Assembly: GCA_001600495.1 (NCBI GenBank)
Contig: BCKE01000094.1
Coordinates: 1 to 64,000 of the forward strand
Length of the DNA: 64,000 nucleotides
Reading direction: 5' to 3'
Origin: Pilasporangium apinafurcum
Lineage: Eukaryota; Oomycota; Peronosporomycetes; Pythiales; Pythiaceae
The first letter of the stretch is position 1. Each line of letters starts with the position of its first letter. Below, piece by piece: positions 33,314 through 44,962 of this stretch. The translations under genes and the position numbers were made by a program. The notes under the pieces were generated by a model. It was given only the letters and a program-made list of their open reading frames with translations. It did no database searches and had not been told where the DNA came from.

Positions 33314-36184
33314 TTAAGCAGTCAAGTACTTGAGCAAAAGCTCCCCATCATCATCAGTCACCAGAGACGATGAGTAGCTTGCACGGTTGCTGATGCAATC
33401 ATCAGCGCTTTCATGAAATTCGTACGACGCTTCGTCTTGCGCAAAAGCTCGAGAATAGGCGTCGATAGCAGCTGACAATGTACTACCGCGCTCCTCACAA
33501 AGGCTTGATCGATCACCCACAAGTCTGGGATCTGTCTCACCCGAGCCTAAGTGACTGCGTTCACATTTGCTACTTGGACGATCTGAACAGTCGTTGAGGC
33601 TTGATTGATAAGTTTCATTACTGGGTCTTTCTCCCTCGCCCTTTTTTCCAATCAATGAATTTGTGAAGCTGAGCTGGCTCATGTGACGCTGAAAGGTCTT
33701 GCTTGGATGCTGATTATCAGAGTGCTCGTACCCACCGTCTACGAACTGATCGAGCTGACTTTGACGCAAACTTACTTGCTCATCCAAATAGCTAATTTGC
33801 TGTTCCTTCTCCTCCAAGTATTCGACCAAGTTTCGAATGCGCACTTGCTTATCTTTTAATGTCGAATCCATTTGTTCATTGGCGGCTTGAATGCGCAAGA
33901 CTTGGGCATTGGCTGTTCGTAAACTCATTGAAAGATCTTCCTGATTAGCCTTCAATTGCAAGTTTTCCTTCTCTTTCTGCACAACGCGTGCCTCAAGCGT
34001 AAGGACTTCGCGTTCCATAAATCCTAAAGCTGCTGTGAGTTCATCAACACGTCGCTGCTTCTCCACCACATTTCGGAATAGGAACATATCCATGTCGAAT
34101 TGGATACCTTCCCGCGGAAACGTCGTCGCGTCAACGGGAGAACTGGGAGTTTGAGCAGATTTTGCCGCCATCTCTTCCATGTTCTGGACAAATTTCTTGG
34201 TAATATCCTCAATCAACTTCTTCTTGATAGATAAATTCATATAGAGGTTGCAAATTTCACGATCCTTTTCAACAAGAGCCGACTTGAGTTTCTTCACTTG
34301 CAACTCTCTCACATGATTTGTCTCACGCAAATTCATGATCAAATCTTCTTCAACGTTGATGTTGTGGTCATCATCTTTGGATTCTGTTACATCCAGTGAC
34401 GACGATTCTTGGACCATCGAACTTGAATGAAAAGACTGAACACTAGTCAACGAAGAACGACGAGGGCTCAGTGTCGATCGTCGCTGAGTAGCGTTCGAGA
34501 AACGCACGTTAGTTTCTCGCATCTTGGTCGCGAAGAGTGTACTAATATTTTCGACTCGCTTCATGAGCGTGGCGACTTCATTTTCTTTTTCTTGTAAATC
34601 CGTCTGCAGTGACGCAACAAGTTCATTCTTGGCATCCAATTCAGATTGAAAGAAAAGTTCAGCTTCTCGACGACAGCTTTCTTGAGCTGCGATGATCTCT
34701 TGTGATTCTGCGAGTTGCTTGGCCACATCAGCAAGCGCCGCCGATTGTTGCTTTAATGAACGCCTAATCTCCTGCTTTTGAAGTGCAAGCTCCTCTACCT
34801 CGCACTCACTCATTTGACTCGTTTCTATCAGACGCATGTTTTCCGTTTGAAACTTGGTGTTTTCATGCACCAGCCGATCCAGTTCCGATCGCAGATCCTC
34901 CACAAAGGAAGTATTGGTACTATCGGTGCCCTGTTGGCTCAAATGGTAATCCACTAGCTTCGCCACACGAGATTGGTTCATTGGATCAATTAACCACTTA
35001 AAGTTGTCATCGTGCTTCATAATTCCGTACAACACTTCCATGACAACTTCAGTCGGACTCTTCTGTTGTGTTTGACAGGAGCCATCAGTTGATGATCCTG
35101 CCACTGGCTGGGTTTCTATCATGTCCTTCTCCAAGCTACGCTTCGGAACAACAGCATCACCGCGCGCATACTTAAATGCTTCATTGCTTGCAGCACTCGA
35201 TAATTCCATGAGATCAAGAGGAGCTTCGGACGAGTTTTCCATATCTGTAGCCGCCTCCGACACCCGTGACAATGAATTCCCCGCGACAAGTAACGATTTT
35301 AACTCATCCTGAATGGGGGTCGTATCGACATGTGCAAATTCCGTTTCTTCCTCTTCATCGTCGGTTGGAGTCCAATCTTCCATGGAAAAATCCACCGATT
35401 GTGTCGCATCGAATGGAGATTGTCGACCTCGTGAATCCATTGCAGGGGAGTAATAGCGTCTGTATTTCTCAGGGGACAAGTCATCCAAGTCCTCACTATG
35501 CAATATCGACGCAGTAGACCCAGTTGACGCGATCGACGACGATAGATCTACATGAGGGCGGTCCAGTGACTTGAAAGGACTGAGCAGCTGCTTGCGATAT
35601 GTCTTGTTCGGAGACGTTCGTAGTGGCTTCTGGTACATCATATGCTCTTCTTTCACATGAATGATCGAGATGTTATGGCTTCGCATGGGGGGAGGTACTG
35701 CATACTGACTAATCCGTGCTTCACCCTGTTTGTCCTTTGGTTGGATTGATGGGAAGTTATGCGGCATGGTATATCGATTCGCTGAATCGACCGACGAATC
35801 TTGTTTCTCAAAAGACAATTTACGTCGTTTGGCCACTATAGGTTTGCTGCTTTCTTCATCAGCTACCAACATACTCTTGAGTTTCTTCGCAGTTTTGTTG
35901 GATGCTTGGGGTAAAGCTGCAGGTGCGTTGGTCTGCTTCTTCTTGGCGGTTTGTCCCTGCTTATGCTGTTCACGCTGACGAAGAATCTGTTTGGCTTGGG
36001 TTTCCAGCAGATCCACGAGCTGACTGTCCTTCAGCACATTCCTATCTGATTTACACGCGGCGCTTAACGCACAGACGATACGAAATAGCTCATCGCGTGT
36101 TCGAGCGGTTTGCACGGCGGGTTTCTTCAAAATCCGCGCTGGTTGTGAGAGAGACGAAGGAACAGGCACACAAAGCTCCATCAT
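33314..36184 (-). CDS. Large coiled-coil protein, unknown function
   Basis: A single uninterrupted frame of about 956 codons runs from the ATG at 36184 (a second ATG follows at once) to 33314. After a helical start (DELFRIVCALSAACKSD) the first 400 residues are Ser/Asp/Pro-rich and probably disordered, with many SP and TP sites. From about residue 430 onward the sequence is heptad-rich coiled coil (for example LRSELDRLVHENTKFQTEN and ALGFMEREVLTLEARVVQKE). The tail is Ser-rich. No enzymatic motif is visible. A cytoskeletal, centrosomal or ciliary scaffold is the usual role of such proteins, but nothing here proves it. Confidence 0.75.
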   Translation of the reverse strand: MMELCVPVPSSLSQPARILKKPAVQTARTRDELFRIVCALSAACKSDRNVLKDSQLVDLLETQAKQILRQREQHKQGQTAKKKQTNAPAALPQASNKTAKKLKSMLVADEESSKPIVAKRRKLSFEKQDSSVDSANRYTMPHNFPSIQPKDKQGEARISQYAVPPPMRSHNISIIHVKEEHMMYQKPLRTSPNKTYRKQLLSPFKSLDRPHVDLSSSIASTGSTASILHSEDLDDLSPEKYRRYYSPAMDSRGRQSPFDATQSVDFSMEDWTPTDDEEEETEFAHVDTTPIQDELKSLLVAGNSLSRVSEAATDMENSSEAPLDLMELSSAASNEAFKYARGDAVVPKRSLEKDMIETQPVAGSSTDGSCQTQQKSPTEVVMEVLYGIMKHDDNFKWLIDPMNQSRVAKLVDYHLSQQGTDSTNTSFVEDLRSELDRLVHENTKFQTENMRLIETSQMSECEVEELALQKQEIRRSLKQQSAALADVAKQLAESQEIIAAQESCRREAELFFQSELDAKNELVASLQTDLQEKENEVATLMKRVENISTLFATKMRETNVRFSNATQRRSTLSPRRSSLTSVQSFHSSSMVQESSSLDVTESKDDDHNINVEEDLIMNLRETNHVRELQVKKLKSALVEKDREICNLYMNLSIKKKLIEDITKKFVQNMEEMAAKSAQTPSSPVDATTFPREGIQFDMDMFLFRNVVEKQRRVDELTAALGFMEREVLTLEARVVQKEKENLQLKANQEDLSMSLRTANAQVLRIQAANEQMDSTLKDKQVRIRNLVEYLEEKEQQISYLDEQVSLRQSQLDQFVDGGYEHSDNQHPSKTFQRHMSQLSFTNSLIGKKGEGERPSNETYQSSLNDCSDRPSSKCERSHLGSGETDPRLVGDRSSLCEERGSTLSAAIDAYSRAFAQDEASYEFHESADDCISNRASYSSSLVTDDDGELLLKYLTA

Positions 36185-37781
36185 GGTGTTGCTGGTCAGA
36201 CGATGATAGACTGAGCCTGCCGTGAAACACGGGTCAACCAGATGGAGAGAAAGAAACAAAGAAGTGAAGGAAGGGGTGGGAGGTGGTGGTGTAAGTTCAC
36301 ACACACACTCACACCAAAAGGAAGAGAAAGAAGAAAGTCAAGCGGATATAGAGGTGTGGTCACCTCTCAGACACTCCTGTACACACACCAAATGAATGTG
36401 AATAGGGGGAGCGCGTTCGTCCGCGTGCTTGCTTCCTGGCCTTCCTTTTTCCCTTCGCTTCCGGGTGGGTGAGCAAAATAAATACTGAGCAACAGAGAAA
36501 ACCGGGTTTTTCGCGGGAAAACCCATACATTCTTGACGCATCCTCCTTCCAATTACATGCACTGACTCACAATACCACACCAATAGTTCCCTAAATACTA
36601 TATTTTAACATTAATTTAGGTTATTATAGGACAACTTTCCTTGCGGAAGTCATCAAAAAGGCCGATAATAGAAAAAATGGACATGAAAACAGGATATGGT
36701 ATGATGTAAAGCAGCTTTTTGTGTAAAAAGCGTCAGTGCAGTCAGTTGTAGCAGGATCGTTCAAGTCGGTGGGATGACGCTGCGTGTCCCGGATTTCGGA
36801 TGGGATGGATGAGCATCCTGAGCCACAACGAGAATGATGGACAGCATGCCAGCTGACTTGCTTGCAGTACTGGATGTGACTGCATATTTTTATACACAAA
36901 AGTGAAGGTTGCGAATCAGACCAACACTGGACATTCAACACCACAAAAAATGGTCAACAGATTTATGGATTACGAAGAAGAATCACACCGAACCGATTTA
37001 GAAAATGGAAGCAACTTATTTTATCGCGCTTGGCAGTTGCTACTATGGGTGAGGGTGCGTTCTTTCTCGTTTTTAAAATGTTCCGACAACCTTCGAAACT
37101 TGGCTCGTGGTTGGAATATCAGGCCAGAAAAAATAGGAGGTGGTCCAGTCATGTTGACAGAGCACTGTCTTCTATGATCTTCCTGGCTTCAGCGGCCAAT
37201 ATAACAATCCACTTCGAAAAAAAACTTTGGATGGTGGTACTACTATTGTTGATGCTGGTAACAATGATCCTTTGTGCATCTGACAACGAAGACATCTGAA
37301 GCATATACCATGTCTAGAGGATGGTGGATGCTATGAGAGATCAACGACAACGTTACGAAAGGCGGTATTGCCATGATGCACATGATGGATGGACAGCTCA
37401 TGCTGGTAGTTGGCAAATCAATATCATCATTATGCATACTTGTCTACTTTCTCTCATATCCTACTGGAAAGTGAGCTATTGAAGCCGCACATCCATTCTC
37501 TTCGCTGGTTTCTCTCCCGCTGGGAGAACGTGTCTCAAGCCAAAGACAATTCATCTCCCAAAGATAAGGATGCAAACATAAAACGCTTCACATGGTGTAC
37601 AAGTAAATAGGTAGTGTGTAGTATTTAATAAATTCTGTCATGCACTTGGAGGGCAAATACTACTCATGACGATGGGGGACGGTTAATATAGTACTTCATC
37701 TTGTTGAGAAACAATCTTTGTTGCTTGAAACTCGATAATTGGCGGTCATAGTGGTGGTCGTAGCGATATTTCTTCATTCTT
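36185..37781. other. Intergenic region
   Basis: No gene was recognised in these 1.6 kb. They include the upstream region of the coiled-coil gene (CA- and GA-rich tracts at 36240-36340) and the sequence downstream of the kinase. Short open frames here have no domain features. Confidence 0.5.
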
Positions 37782-39106
37782 CTAATACTGGTTCTGCACC
37801 AAAGTTGGATCGTTATATTGTTCAAAGGCACGCACCAATTCCGCAAATGACGGACGTAAAGACGGTTCTCGCAACCAACAGGATCGCATGAGCCGTGCAA
37901 AGAACCGCGGGCAATTCCGTGGGATAGTAGGTCGCAGGTCATGATTCAATACACCGAGCGCGGCCTGGATCTGCGTCATCCCCTCGTACGGGCACTTGGC
38001 CGTGAAAATCTCCCAAATTACAATGCCGAATGAAAACACGTCGGCTTTTTCTGTGTACTTTTGGTTGCCGAGGACTTCCGGTCTGTTAGCATCATGTTCA
38101 AACACAACAGCATGAGTTTCTTTTGTTAAAAGACTAATGCATAAGGCACTCCAGCAAATACTTACGCCATCCACTGCACTGTCCCGCAATTACCGGTCAT
38201 GGTCTGGATTTGCGCCTTGACGCGTGCGAGTCCAAAATCTGTGATCTTGATCGAGAAATCATTCTCAACCAGCAAATTAGGGCTCTTCATGTCGCGATGC
38301 AAGATTGGTCGATTAAATTGATGCAAATAACCCATGCCACGTGCCGTGTCAAGCACAAATTTGGCGCGAATGGCGTCGTTTAGCTGGTGCTTACGTGATC
38401 GAAGTACATTCCACAACGAGCCTTGTTCGACGAGCTCAATCACGAGCGCACGGTTTGAAGGTTCCAGACACGCACCCAGCAACTGGCAAATGTTGGGGTG
38501 ATGAAGAAAACTCATAATCTTGACTTCTGACTCAAATTCCCGCACCACATCGTCGCTCAAGTTGCTGCGGATGAGCACTTTGACGGCAACTGGGCGGTTA
38601 TGCCAGTGTGCCTTGTACACTTTCCCAAATGCACCTTCACCAATAATTTTGCCCAACACCAGCTCGCCGATGTTGATTGTCTGGTGTGGCAGTAGCGAAT
38701 TGCCTACCGACTCGTCTCGTGCGGGATGCTTGCCATTTGGCTGGAACCAGTCTGAGAGATAGAGGGGAATACCCGCTTGCTTGGCACTGTTGAGCGGGAG
38801 CGGTGCTGTCTCCTCTTCATCCAATAGCTCCTGGTCTGGTTCGTCGTAGGAGAATGACGGGTAGCCATAATACCCGATTAAATCTTGATCATCACCTGCG
38901 TCAATATCTGCAGCCGCCATGGCGTTCTGAAATCCACGGAACGGCATCTCGGGTGTACGCACTTCATCTACTGCCATAGCACTCGTCGGTTCATTCTCAA
39001 ATACCTTGGCGGTACGGATCGGCGATCCACACAAATGGAAGAACGCGCGGTGCATGTCACCTGGCGAGCCAATGCTGCCGCGTCGTTGTCGGATCTCGGT
39101 TGTCAT
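37782..39106 (-). CDS. Raf-like (TKL) protein kinase
   Basis: Two exons: 38164-39106 and 37782 to about 38082, joined through a GTAAGT donor. An acidic N-terminal region of about 150 residues precedes the kinase domain. Domain motifs in order are GEGAFGKVY (glycine loop), VAVKVL (catalytic Lys), HRDMKSPNLL (catalytic loop), DFGLARVK, then GTVQWMAPEVL across the intron and DVFSFGIVIWEIFT. HRD-x-K-S-x-N and GT-x-x-WMAPE are tyrosine-kinase-like/Raf-group features and predict Ser/Thr specificity. TKL kinases are greatly expanded in oomycetes. All catalytic residues are present, so it should be active. Upstream targets are not evident. Confidence 0.92.
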
Positions 39107-40735
39107 GCTTTAAACGTGGAAAGTTGGAGTTTGTCTAATGTGCAGATGGTTGCTGGAAAAGCTAGTCTCTGACAAACCGTTGGAAATCGATCGATCGTTC
39201 GGCTGGAAGCCACAGTACGCCACAGAATATGGAAGAAAAAAATATAAAATAAAACACCAACTAGCAAGCTTCGGGCTGGTGACCAAGCGGGTTTTGTTTT
39301 GGTTGATCGGGCTTTCAACCCAAAGATACGCGTAGGAAATCGAGAGACGACGAGTGAAAGGAGGGCAACAATCACCCACTCTTTCTCTTTTTTTTAATAA
39401 TACCGCGGATGGATAGACTAAGAGTGATAATGGCGAAGAGGAGGGGGGGGAGGAGGAAGAAGGTGGCGCTCGTTATTGGTCTCTTAGCCGCGCGTGTCGC
39501 TGGAGTGAAATTTGGGGAATGACTGAAGACTCACAAGCCGCTCAAAGGTGTGTGGCCATGGTCCCGTTTCTTCAACTGCTCCATTTTATAAAAAAAAGCC
39601 CGAATCATCCCAAAAGAGCTGCTCAGTTTTTTTCTTTTGTCAAGGGATGGGCTGGTGTGTTGTTGATTTTATGTGAGAATGATGTAGACTATCAAAGCAG
39701 ATTGGCGCTACTTTACTGACCACTACCTGCCTACTAAGTCAACCATCCCATGTTGAAGTTTTAGGCAATAGCTAAACACTGAACTATGTGCTTTTCTTCT
39801 AAAAATTACAATAAACCCTCCGGAGGTATTATTAAAAAAACAAAGAGGATACAGCCAAAAGCGTTGAGGATGGGCATACTAAATTGACAAAAAAATGAAA
39901 TTGTTACTTAGCTGTGATACATGGATTAGTGGCCTATATCTACGGCTCGGGCGACACCCACCCAACACGATGCTCCATCTGCAATGACGAAGGGTGTAGA
40001 ACTATTGGGAGGAGCGGAGTGCTATCGATACAAAACAATACTCGTAATACACTCCAGTGAGACAAGTCCACCATCGCTTACATGACACGTGTGAAATATT
40101 TCACTTCTATGCGAGACTTGTATTGGTGAGTGCACGTGACCTTTGAGGACTCAGCAATGCTTTCACAACCACCCGCTTTTTTTTGTATGTGAGATAATTG
40201 GAAGTGAATGGAGCCAAAGGATGGGAAGAATACTGAAACGTTTTTCACGCAAAACCTGCAACGGTCACACAGTGCTTACTCTATGCTCCATACCTTCCCC
40301 CACAAGAAAATGATACATGGCATATGGTCAAGCCAGTATAGGGTACGTTTCAAAATGTATCGCTTCAGTACTCGGAAATGGGTTACAAAAAAAACGAGAA
40401 AGATGATGTGTCCATGTAATTCCTTGGCTTGCAAAGAAGGAGAAGAAGATCCAGAAGGCGAGAACAGAAAACAAGTTGTATATTAAAATGTATCTATCCA
40501 AAGATCGAAGCATCTACGGGATCAGGTATATCATTTTTTCTTCTCCTTCTTTCTTGCTTCAGTCAGTGTCTATTGGAATATACATAATAGAGTATGTGCA
40601 TCGTTCTCTTCGTCGTCAAAAACGTAATCAGCATTATTGCACTTCCATTTTATGCCTTAAGTGTCGATTTTTTTTCTTTTTGATGCGGTTATGAGGCATA
40701 TAGCGATATAATTTTTTTCTCAAAAAATATCTCCA
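39107..40735. other. Intergenic region
   Basis: No gene was recognised. The region upstream of the kinase start holds a G-rich run (GAGGAGGGGGGGGAGGAGG at about 39438). The rest is AT-rich with short frames lacking domain features. Confidence 0.5.
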
Positions 40736-41886
40736 TCACTCTTCCACAAGTACCATTCGTAGAAACGATACATCATGGACCATGTGGCGCTGAGTGTCCA
40801 GTTGGAAGCCACATCTCTGAAAAAGCTGGACCACGGGGATGGAGTTATCTTGGTCGGGGATGTACGCTACTAGTGCGTGGATAGTCGCTCTTAGCTGCGA
40901 CAAAATGGTTTTGATGTCCTGAACAGGGCAAGAAACAGCAAAATTCAGCGCATATGGTGAAAAATAGGTCCATCACTTTGGATTCCCTCAGCTGTGGTTC
41001 CCTTTCTGGGAACCCAAAACTGCATACAAATGGAAACTGACCTCGACGATTGCATGCAAAAACTGCTTGCCGTAACTTTGTCTTCGCTTCTGTGCTAGAA
41101 TTCCAAGGTGTTCAATAATGACCAGCTGAGTGCTTCCTTCAGACACTACTCGCCATCTCGCCATGCCGATCGGCGCATCTCCAACTGAAGACAAAGGCAT
41201 GCAAACAAACACCATTCACCAAGAGCGATTGCGGTCAATTTTCGTTTCAGTCCCTGTCTAACTCTTGTCCAACGCAACCCATCCAGTCCACTTCGTACCA
41301 AATGCTATCAAATGTCTCGAGTCAGTGTCATTCGGAAATTCTTGCGAAGAAGGTGAAAAAATCCGACCACGCAAGATTTTCACAAATACCCACAATCCTT
41401 GATTGGTTTTAGCAAGCGACGCGTGTCGACTGCCAAAACAGTCGAATCCTTGGACGCTAAAAAGACCGGCCGATGGTTTGTACTACGTGCGGGTACATTC
41501 GATCCATAAACATAGGACAATGCCACCCACCGTTGTCGAGACAGTGAATAATTAAGTTACTAAGCAAGAAAGAAAGGAATGTAGCTTCTGACGCACCTTA
41601 AACAACTGGAAGGCTCGGCTTTTGCCAGTATGACCGCAAACGGAGCATTTTACTCCCTGAATTGGATCACAACACATGCACAGCGCCATGTTCAATGGAT
41701 ACGCAATCGTTTGTTTAGCCACCACCATCACTCATTGCCACCTTTTACTGTCTCAATTTTCGGTGAAGATGGATGGATAGTGGGTACTTCATGTAGCCAC
41801 GTTATTTGGGTTGCACACATACGTACTTGCTCGTGGTGATGATTACAAACTTCGCATCTCGACGCGCTCGTGCTCTCCACCTCCAT
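40736..41886 (-). CDS. GNAT-type acetyltransferase with an N-terminal Cys-rich segment
   Basis: The C-terminal half is a GNAT domain: PIGMARWRVV, then EHLGILAQKRRQSYGKQFLH (the R-x-x-G-x-G/A-like acetyl-CoA site, here RQSYGK), and an exon giving LVAYIPDQDNSIPVVQLFQRCGF with the end VLVEE before the stop at 40736. An earlier exon contains EFPNDTDSRHLIAFG, like the E-D--D--HL segment of this family. Upstream, MEVESTSASRCEVCNHHHEQ joins GVKCSVCGHTGKSRAFQLFK after splicing, giving two Cys pairs that could bind zinc. Exon joins in the middle (41230-41600) are uncertain, so the fusion of the Cys-rich and GNAT parts is an inference. Substrate unknown. Confidence 0.5.
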
Positions 41887-42130
41887 TTGCGTTGACAAGA
41901 GTGATGAACCGACAGATGTTGGTTTCAAATAGCACCTGGTTTTGATAATTTTGGCTGAATCATAAAGCTTTTTGTGATATTCAAAAGGATCAACGAAGTT
42001 ATTCAAAAGCAAATCCAAAGGGCTGCTATGTTATATTTTACGGTAGCATTTTTATTGAATTTCTTAATAAAGGTTGAAGTTTAATTGACAGGTCTGACAA
42101 ATTTAGTGAAGTTTTCTACGCGTTTGCTTA

Positions 42131-43088
42131 TTACCAAGGGCAACGAAAATGTCACCCTAGGTAATAATACTGGAGACTCCAATGGAGTCCAGCTATCGCC
42201 TAGCAACCTATGGCATTAAGGCGACACTTATTTTTTTGTCCTATGTTCTAGCTCTACAAAACTCTGAGGATCTTCTTCTTGTCTGGCGGGTCCGTACGCT
42301 TTGCTCCGCGTGACGGCATCATGCTTTCCGTAGCGGTAGATTGGAGAATGATGAAATTCTATTGTATGCTTACTGGTCCATTACAGAAGACCAAATTCGC
42401 TAAATTGCGAGTATTTGTGAAAACATTTTCTTGCAAATAGATGATGTGAATGCATTGTTTGAGGTCATCTAATGTACGTCAGGTGTTTGCAGATATCAAG
42501 AATCTCAGCGATCTTGTTGATAGTGAACCCTTGGGTCCGAAGACGAAAATAAATTTGTCGTTCAGCAATTGATCTCATGACTATATATTTTTGTGGATAA
42601 GGGTGACATTCTCGATGCCCTCCGTATTAAATAATAGCTTTACTTTTTGTATCTTCGCCAAGTCTTACTTCAAAGGACAAGATACATGTTCGTATCTCTG
42701 TCAACTCTTACTTCATATTACCATCAACAATCATATGCATTATTGCAATGGAAACAAGAATCGAGATAAGTATAAGGCGCGGCGTAGAGAATTGAATTTA
42801 TGTTCAAAGAAATGTGAAAACTGTTTAGTTACATTTCCTACAGCAAATACTTTTTACCAACACAAAAAAAAGATGTAGTAGTGTCTAGAATAATCAATGT
42901 CTAGTATTCGAACCGCCACCGTCTTCATTCATCATTAAAACATTCAATTCTCCAACAACAACCAAGACGAGCCACCTATCACATATCGACCTTCGACCAA
43001 AAACACTATCACCACAGCTGCCTTACTTCTACCACTCGAATGGGATGAAACGAAAACAGACGCGACCGAATGCATGACGGACGCCATC
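42131..43088 (-). repeat. Inverted duplicate of 14850-15807 (arm B), ending at an assembly gap
   Basis: Appears identical to the reverse complement of arm A, including the deleted IS630/Tc1-like element, whose copy here is 42131-42630. The outer edge is again the TTATTACCAAGGGC transposon terminus. The inner edge is the first unresolved base, so the true extent of the duplication is unknown. Identity over 958 bp means either a very recent duplication or a scaffold-joining artefact. Confidence 0.85.
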
Positions 43089-43908
43089 NNNNNNNNNNNN
43101 NNNNNNNNNNNNNNNNNNNNNNNNNNNNNNNNNNNNNNNNNNNNNNNNNNNNNNNNNNNNNNNNNNNNNNNNNNNNNNNNNNNNNNNNNNNNNNNNNNNN
43201 NNNNNNNNNNNNNNNNNNNNNNNNNNNNNNNNNNNNNNNNNNNNNNNNNNNNNNNNNNNNNNNNNNNNNNNNNNNNNNNNNNNNNNNNNNNNNNNNNNNN
43301 NNNNNNNNNNNNNNNNNNNNNNNNNNNNNNNNNNNNNNNNNNNNNNNNNNNNNNNNNNNNNNNNNNNNNNNNNNNNNNNNNNNNNNNNNNNNNNNNNNNN
43401 NNNNNNNNNNNNNNNNNNNNNNNNNNNNNNNNNNNNNNNNNNNNNNNNNNNNNNNNNNNNNNNNNNNNNNNNNNNNNNNNNNNNNNNNNNNNNNNNNNNN
43501 NNNNNNNNNNNNNNNNNNNNNNNNNNNNNNNNNNNNNNNNNNNNNNNNNNNNNNNNNNNNNNNNNNNNNNNNNNNNNNNNNNNNNNNNNNNNNNNNNNNN
43601 NNNNNNNNNNNNNNNNNNNNNNNNNNNNNNNNNNNNNNNNNNNNNNNNNNNNNNNNNNNNNNNNNNNNNNNNNNNNNNNNNNNNNNNNNNNNNNNNNNNN
43701 NNNNNNNNNNNNNNNNNNNNNNNNNNNNNNNNNNNNNNNNNNNNNNNNNNNNNNNNNNNNNNNNNNNNNNNNNNNNNNNNNNNNNNNNNNNNNNNNNNNN
43801 NNNNNNNNNNNNNNNNNNNNNNNNNNNNNNNNNNNNNNNNNNNNNNNNNNNNNNNNNNNNNNNNNNNNNNNNNNNNNNNNNNNNNNNNNNNNNNNNNNNN
43901 NNNNNNNN
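43089..43908. other. Assembly gap (820 N)
   Basis: Unresolved bases. A Fanzor copy emerges from its right edge and arm B runs into its left edge. From the other copies, about 1.3 kb of that element should precede the visible part, more than the gap shows, so the length may be only an estimate or the copy may be truncated. Confidence 1.
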
Positions 43909-44134
43909 CGTGACATCAACACCGCAATCAACATTTTGAGACTCTTCATCGACCAAGTGAAGGAAAAGAGGAGACTCAAGGCGTTCACGAGGAAAAAGAA
44001 TGAATTGGTATTTGAAATCAAAAAGTGAGGTGATAAACGATCTCACTGCTATGATTCCGGAAACGGATGAGTGTAGCTTTTATTCTTCAGGTGTTCTCTA
44101 CCGCGCGTGGTAGAGAACATCTGGGGAATAAAGG
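43909..44134 (+). mobile_element. Fanzor element, copy 3 (3' part only)
   Basis: The visible part begins in the RuvC-III codons (RDINTAINILRLF), continues to the stop at 44026-44028 and matches copy 2 base for base in the coding part. The tail keeps the three hairpins: AGTGAG with CTCACT (44024-44047), the TCCG-GAAA-CGGA hairpin, and a longer terminal stem GTTCTCTACC/GGTAGAGAAC at 44093-44118. The end GGGGAATAAAGG at 44134 is followed by TTA. The 5' part is lost in the gap. Confidence 0.75.
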
Positions 44135-44962
44135 TTAATTTTGCATATCTCACATCAAGCCATAAACTGTCATCTTCAGCTCTCATTGATCGATGAGGAA
44201 AGGACTTGTGTTTCACACAAAAACGACATACTTTACATGCTTACGGGAGATGGCAGTGGCTTTGATGTATATCTAGAGGAGAAAGAATTCGTTGTTAGCC
44301 TGAAAGGTATTATTTAAGGGCAACCTTTTCCACATAATAAGTGTTGGAAGACTTTCGACCTGAAACTCTACCTCAGGAAGAAAAAAAGGCAAGTTTATCA
44401 AATGATGCTAATCTGATGGATAAGGAAAGATTCAGTATGTTGTCTACGCGAATTTGGCTTCTCGAATGAAGGAAAGAGTGAAGATGATGATATTGCTGGC
44501 ACTCACATACTTGTCCAAATCCTAGAGCTTGCATGACCTTCATCAAAAATTATTCGCTACAAAGAAACACGTGTTTGAATTACTCTAACAAATGGGGTCT
44601 TGCATGTGATTAAAGAAACGTATTACTTTATGTTGCCGCATACGCAGAGGACGATGACCAAGGGATCTTTTGCATCCTTATGCTACCGTAGATGTTGGAA
44701 AATACAAATCACGACGATTGTTTATCTAATTCACATGGTCTTTATTTCGTGGGCAACCTGAGAAAAGAATGGACAGATTGGTTGTAGTGTCATGAATCAT
44801 AAAAGATTGCGAGTAGACCAATCAAATCGCATAATTTCAAATAAATGCGTACTTAATGACGTCACCGTTGGAATCTGACAAGCGTACTTACTGGTCAACT
44901 CAGGTTGAAGCAATCAAAAGAACAAAAGTCTGCACTCACGTCTTCCTCCTCCTAACCATAAC
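44135..44962. other. Intergenic region upstream of the first GH3 gene
   Basis: No gene, RNA or known repeat was recognised in this AT-rich stretch. Confidence 0.5.

Noticed and set aside
43009-44046. Long open frames across the N gap on both strands
   Set aside because: They exist only because unresolved bases contain no stops.
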